Shown here: positions 58,883 through 60,705 of the stretch, piece after piece
Position numbering within the stretch: position 1 is the stretch's first letter
Layout: every line of letters starts with the position of its first letter
Position numbers and translations under genes: made by a program
Assembly: GCA_900469955.1 (NCBI GenBank)
Contig: UBYX01000001.1
Coordinates: forward strand, 1-60,705
From: Hyphomicrobiales bacterium
GTDB taxonomy: Bacteria > Pseudomonadota > Alphaproteobacteria > Rhizobiales > Rhizobiaceae
Length of the DNA stretch: 60,705 nucleotides
Direction: 5' to 3'
Notes under the pieces: generated by a model
What the model was told of the DNA's origin: nothing
Database searches by the model: none
The model's input: only the letters and a program-made list of their open reading frames with translations

Positions 58883-60313
58883 TCAAGCTTCAGGGAGCAG
58901 CTCATTCGCCCGGAAGATCTTGCCGGGATTGAAGATGTTATCGGGGTCGAGGCTCTTCTTGACGGAGCGCATGAGGCCAACGGCACTTCCCAGTTCCTCC
59001 TCCAGAAAAGCCATCTTTCCCTGGCCAATGCCGTGTTCGCCGGTGCAGGTACCGTCCATGGCGAGCGCCCGGCGGTTGAGACGCTCGATGAAGGCTTCCA
59101 CCTTTTCGACGGACGCCGGCTGCTTGCCGTCGAAGAGCACCAGCACATGGAAATTGCCGTCGCCCGCATGGCCGACGATCGGGGCAAGCAGTCCCTGTTC
59201 GGCAATATCCGCCTGGGTTTCGGCAACGCATTCGGCAAGCCTTGAGATCGGCACGCAGACATCGGTCGACAGACCATCCAGTTCCGGCGCCAGCGCCCGG
59301 CTCGCCCAATAGGCATTGTGGCGGGCGTTCCAGAGTTTTGCACGCTCCTCCGCATTGGCCGTCCAGCGAAATTGGTCGCCGCCGCATTCGGCCGCGATCT
59401 CCGAAAACTGTTCCGATTGCAGGGCGACCGTCTCTTCCGTGCCATGGAATTCGAGGAAGAGCGTCGGTTTTTCCGGATAGGAGAGTTTCGAATAGGCATT
59501 GCAGGCACGCATCTGGACGTCGTCGAGCAGTTCGATGCGGGCAACGGGGATGCCCATCTGGATGGTCATGATCACCGCATCGCATGCCGCCTTGACGGTG
59601 GGAAAGGCGCAGACTCCGCCGCCGATCTTTTCGGGAATGCCCTGGAGGCGCAAAGTCACCGACGTGATGACGCCAAGCGTGCCCTCCGAGCCGACGAAAA
59701 GCCGCGTGAGATCGTAGCCTGCCGAGGACTTCCTGGCGCGCCGAGCGGTGCGGATCTCTTCGCCATCGGCGGTCACGACCGTGAGAGAAAGAACGTTGTC
59801 CTTCATGGTGCCGTAGCGAACCGCATTCGTGCCGGAAGCCCGTGTCGCCGTCATGCCGCCGATGGTGGCGTTTGCGCCGGGATCGATCGGAAAGAACAGG
59901 CCGGTGTCGCGAAGTTCCCGGTTCAACTCTTCGCGCGTAATGCCGGGCTCTACCGTAACGTCAAGGTCGGCCGCGCTGACGCGAAGAACCTTGCTCATGC
60001 GGCTGAAATCAATCGAAATTCCGCCTGACGGAGCATTGATCTGTCCTTCCAGCGAAGAACCGATGCCGAATGGGATAACCGGCACGCGATGCGCCGCGCA
60101 GGCCTTCACGACCGTCTTCACATCCTCGACACTTTCCGCGAAGACGACGCCGTCCGGCAATTGGGCCGGAAGATAGGTGGTCGTGTGGGCGTGTTGTTCC
60201 CGAAAGGACTGGCCGGTCTGGAAACGCTCGCCGAGGGACTGTTTCAGGATGCCGAGGACGGTCTTGATGCCTTCCTCGTTGCGAAGGCCCGCCTTCACGT
60301 CCTTGACCGCCAT
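58883..60313 (-). CDS. FAD-binding oxidase, D-lactate dehydrogenase/GlcD type
   Basis: A 476-residue flavoprotein of the FAD_binding_4/FAD-oxidase_C family (D-lactate dehydrogenase (cytochrome), glycolate oxidase GlcD). FAD-binding motifs are VPVIPFGIGSSLEGQINAPS and ITREELNRELRDTGLFFPID, with GANATIGGMTATRASGTNAV. The C-terminal domain has the metal/substrate segment PIVGHAGDGNFHVLVLFD and GTCTGEHGIGQGKMAFLEEE, typical of 2-hydroxyacid dehydrogenases. No GlcE/GlcF partners adjoin, favouring a stand-alone D-lactate dehydrogenase. The ATG at 60313 follows GGGAG; the frame extends two codons to a TTG. Confidence 0.92.
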   Translation of the reverse strand: MAVKDVKAGLRNEEGIKTVLGILKQSLGERFQTGQSFREQHAHTTTYLPAQLPDGVVFAESVEDVKTVVKACAAHRVPVIPFGIGSSLEGQINAPSGGISIDFSRMSKVLRVSAADLDVTVEPGITREELNRELRDTGLFFPIDPGANATIGGMTATRASGTNAVRYGTMKDNVLSLTVVTADGEEIRTARRARKSSAGYDLTRLFVGSEGTLGVITSVTLRLQGIPEKIGGGVCAFPTVKAACDAVIMTIQMGIPVARIELLDDVQMRACNAYSKLSYPEKPTLFLEFHGTEETVALQSEQFSEIAAECGGDQFRWTANAEERAKLWNARHNAYWASRALAPELDGLSTDVCVPISRLAECVAETQADIAEQGLLAPIVGHAGDGNFHVLVLFDGKQPASVEKVEAFIERLNRRALAMDGTCTGEHGIGQGKMAFLEEELGSAVGLMRSVKKSLDPDNIFNPGKIFRANELLPEA

Positions 60314-60420
60314 GCTCAACTCCCACCGATTTCAGAGAGATTGGTTAGGCGACGGGTCCTGCTTTGTCCAGAAGAATAGCAACCACGATCAGGCCCCATG
60401 AACGACGGAGTCGTCCCTTG

Positions 60421-60441
60421 CCCTCGGGTCAAGCCCGAGGG
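60421..60441. repeat. REP-like palindrome
   Basis: CCCTCGGG-TCAAG-CCCGAGGG is a perfect 8-bp hairpin. Hairpins of the type CCTCGGGTCAAGCCCGAGG are, as I recall, scattered in large numbers through rhizobial intergenic regions, so this is probably one copy of a repeat family. Copy number cannot be judged here. Confidence 0.55.
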
Positions 60442-60482
60442 TGACGGAAGACAGAATCCTCCCTTGGGGATCCTCGGTTTTC

Positions 60483-60557
60483 TTGTCGGACGGGGCGCTG
60501 GGAGCTGCCTCGTAAGTTTTAGTTTTTGGTGACACCTCTCAGCGCCCCGTTCGGCGG
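60483..60557 (+). other. Long hairpin, candidate structured RNA at window edge
   Basis: Bases 60483-60504 pair with 60536-60557 over about 22 positions, including the perfect core ACGGGGCGCTG/CAGCGCCCCGT (60490-60500 with 60540-60550). The outer pairs include several G-U matches that work only in a plus-strand RNA. A 31-base loop separates the arms and TTTTTA follows at 60558-60563. A further hairpin GGGAC-TCCG-GTCCC lies at 60567-60580. No protein or known RNA family is recognised in 60314-60705, which otherwise appears empty up to the window end. Confidence 0.5.
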
Positions 60558-60705
60558 TTTTTATCCGGGACTCCGGTCCCTCTGCCGTGGCCTTTCCGGA
60601 TGGTGTTCGTCTGGTCCCAGATACCCGTCCGGACCAACTTACCGGCAAGGGTGAGAAGGGACCGCCGCCGGACTTTCCGCTTGAGGCGGACGGACTTCAA
60701 AGAGT

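Noticed and set aside
60480..60705. RNase P RNA, SRP RNA or TPP riboswitch at the right edge
   Set aside because: Conserved cores of these RNAs (for example GAGGAAAGTCCGGGC, GGTCAGGTCCGGAAGGAAGCAGC, CTGAACCTGATC) are absent on both strands.
1..60705. CRISPR arrays, tRNA and rRNA genes
   Set aside because: No regularly spaced direct repeats, and no tRNA cloverleaf outside the tmRNA acceptor piece, were seen in the intergenic regions.

Overview
The window reads as a chromosomal segment of an alphaproteobacterium of the Rhizobiaceae (Rhizobium, Agrobacterium or Neorhizobium-like; the genus cannot be fixed from sequence alone). The reasons are a high-GC, densely packed gene set with GTG/TTG starts, a circularly permuted two-piece tmRNA whose tag reads ANDNNAKGYALAA, the ssrA-sspB-DUF4169-RHH neighbourhood, an IalB-like protein, promoters of the CTTGAC-N17-CTATAT type, and TTGAT-N4-GTCAA anaeroboxes. 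Most of the window is core housekeeping sequence with several accessory inserts.

Layout. Bases 1-68 look like one end of an IS3-family insertion sequence. Then come an IalB-like periplasmic protein, an orphan YejA-type peptide-binding protein, a FrnE-like DsbA-family protein, mfd-sdhE (divergent from recG), a DUF502 membrane protein, and glmU-glmS for UDP-GlcNAc synthesis. From 13.9 to 18.9 kb there is a regulator-rich stretch: HxlR with a divergent NmrA/QorB-like reductase, an Asp/Glu racemase followed by a MarR-GNAT fusion (each preceded by a palindrome), pdxJ, and a MerR regulator with a LuxR-like C-terminal helix-turn-helix. From 18.9 to 26.2 kb lie a RecD-like helicase, an SDR-DoxX fusion with a DUF2269 partner, a cobalt-type nitrile hydratase operon with a LysE exporter, an aldo/keto reductase and a KpsC-like glycosyltransferase. 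ilvI-ilvH follow, preceded by an almost leaderless Ile/Leu/Val-rich leader peptide and an intrinsic terminator, which together form an attenuator.

From 29 to 38 kb are a HerA-like ATPase, miaA/serB (head to head with adjoining start codons), a RimJ-type acetyltransferase, and the folA-hflK-hflC-degP membrane protein quality-control cluster. Between folA and thyA sits a block that looks inserted: a small acetyltransferase, ackA, xfp phosphoketolase, a P2-type cation ATPase and a NUDIX hydrolase. Two perfect FNR/FixK boxes flank or precede its genes. One lies 32 bp (centre to centre) ahead of a -10-like hexamer before the ATPase, the spacing of a class II activated promoter. The block looks like a low-oxygen energy module, since phosphoketolase plus acetate kinase yields ATP from sugar phosphates.

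From 47 to 53 kb, after an epimerase gene, is a copper-handling region: DUF305 on one strand, and on the other a MerR/CueR-type promoter (19-bp spacer) followed by a His/Cys-rich small protein, a lipoprotein, a TolC-like outer-membrane lipoprotein, a TAT-exported multicopper oxidase, a cupredoxin and a CusF-like chaperone. No CusB/CusA pump is present. Next are ssrA and sspB, which act together (SspB delivers ssrA-tagged proteins to ClpXP), then DUF4169, an RHH protein, a large AsmA-family protein and a GlcD/D-lactate dehydrogenase-type flavoprotein. The right edge (60.3-60.7 kb) has no recognised gene but carries a REP-like palindrome and a long RNA-like hairpin.
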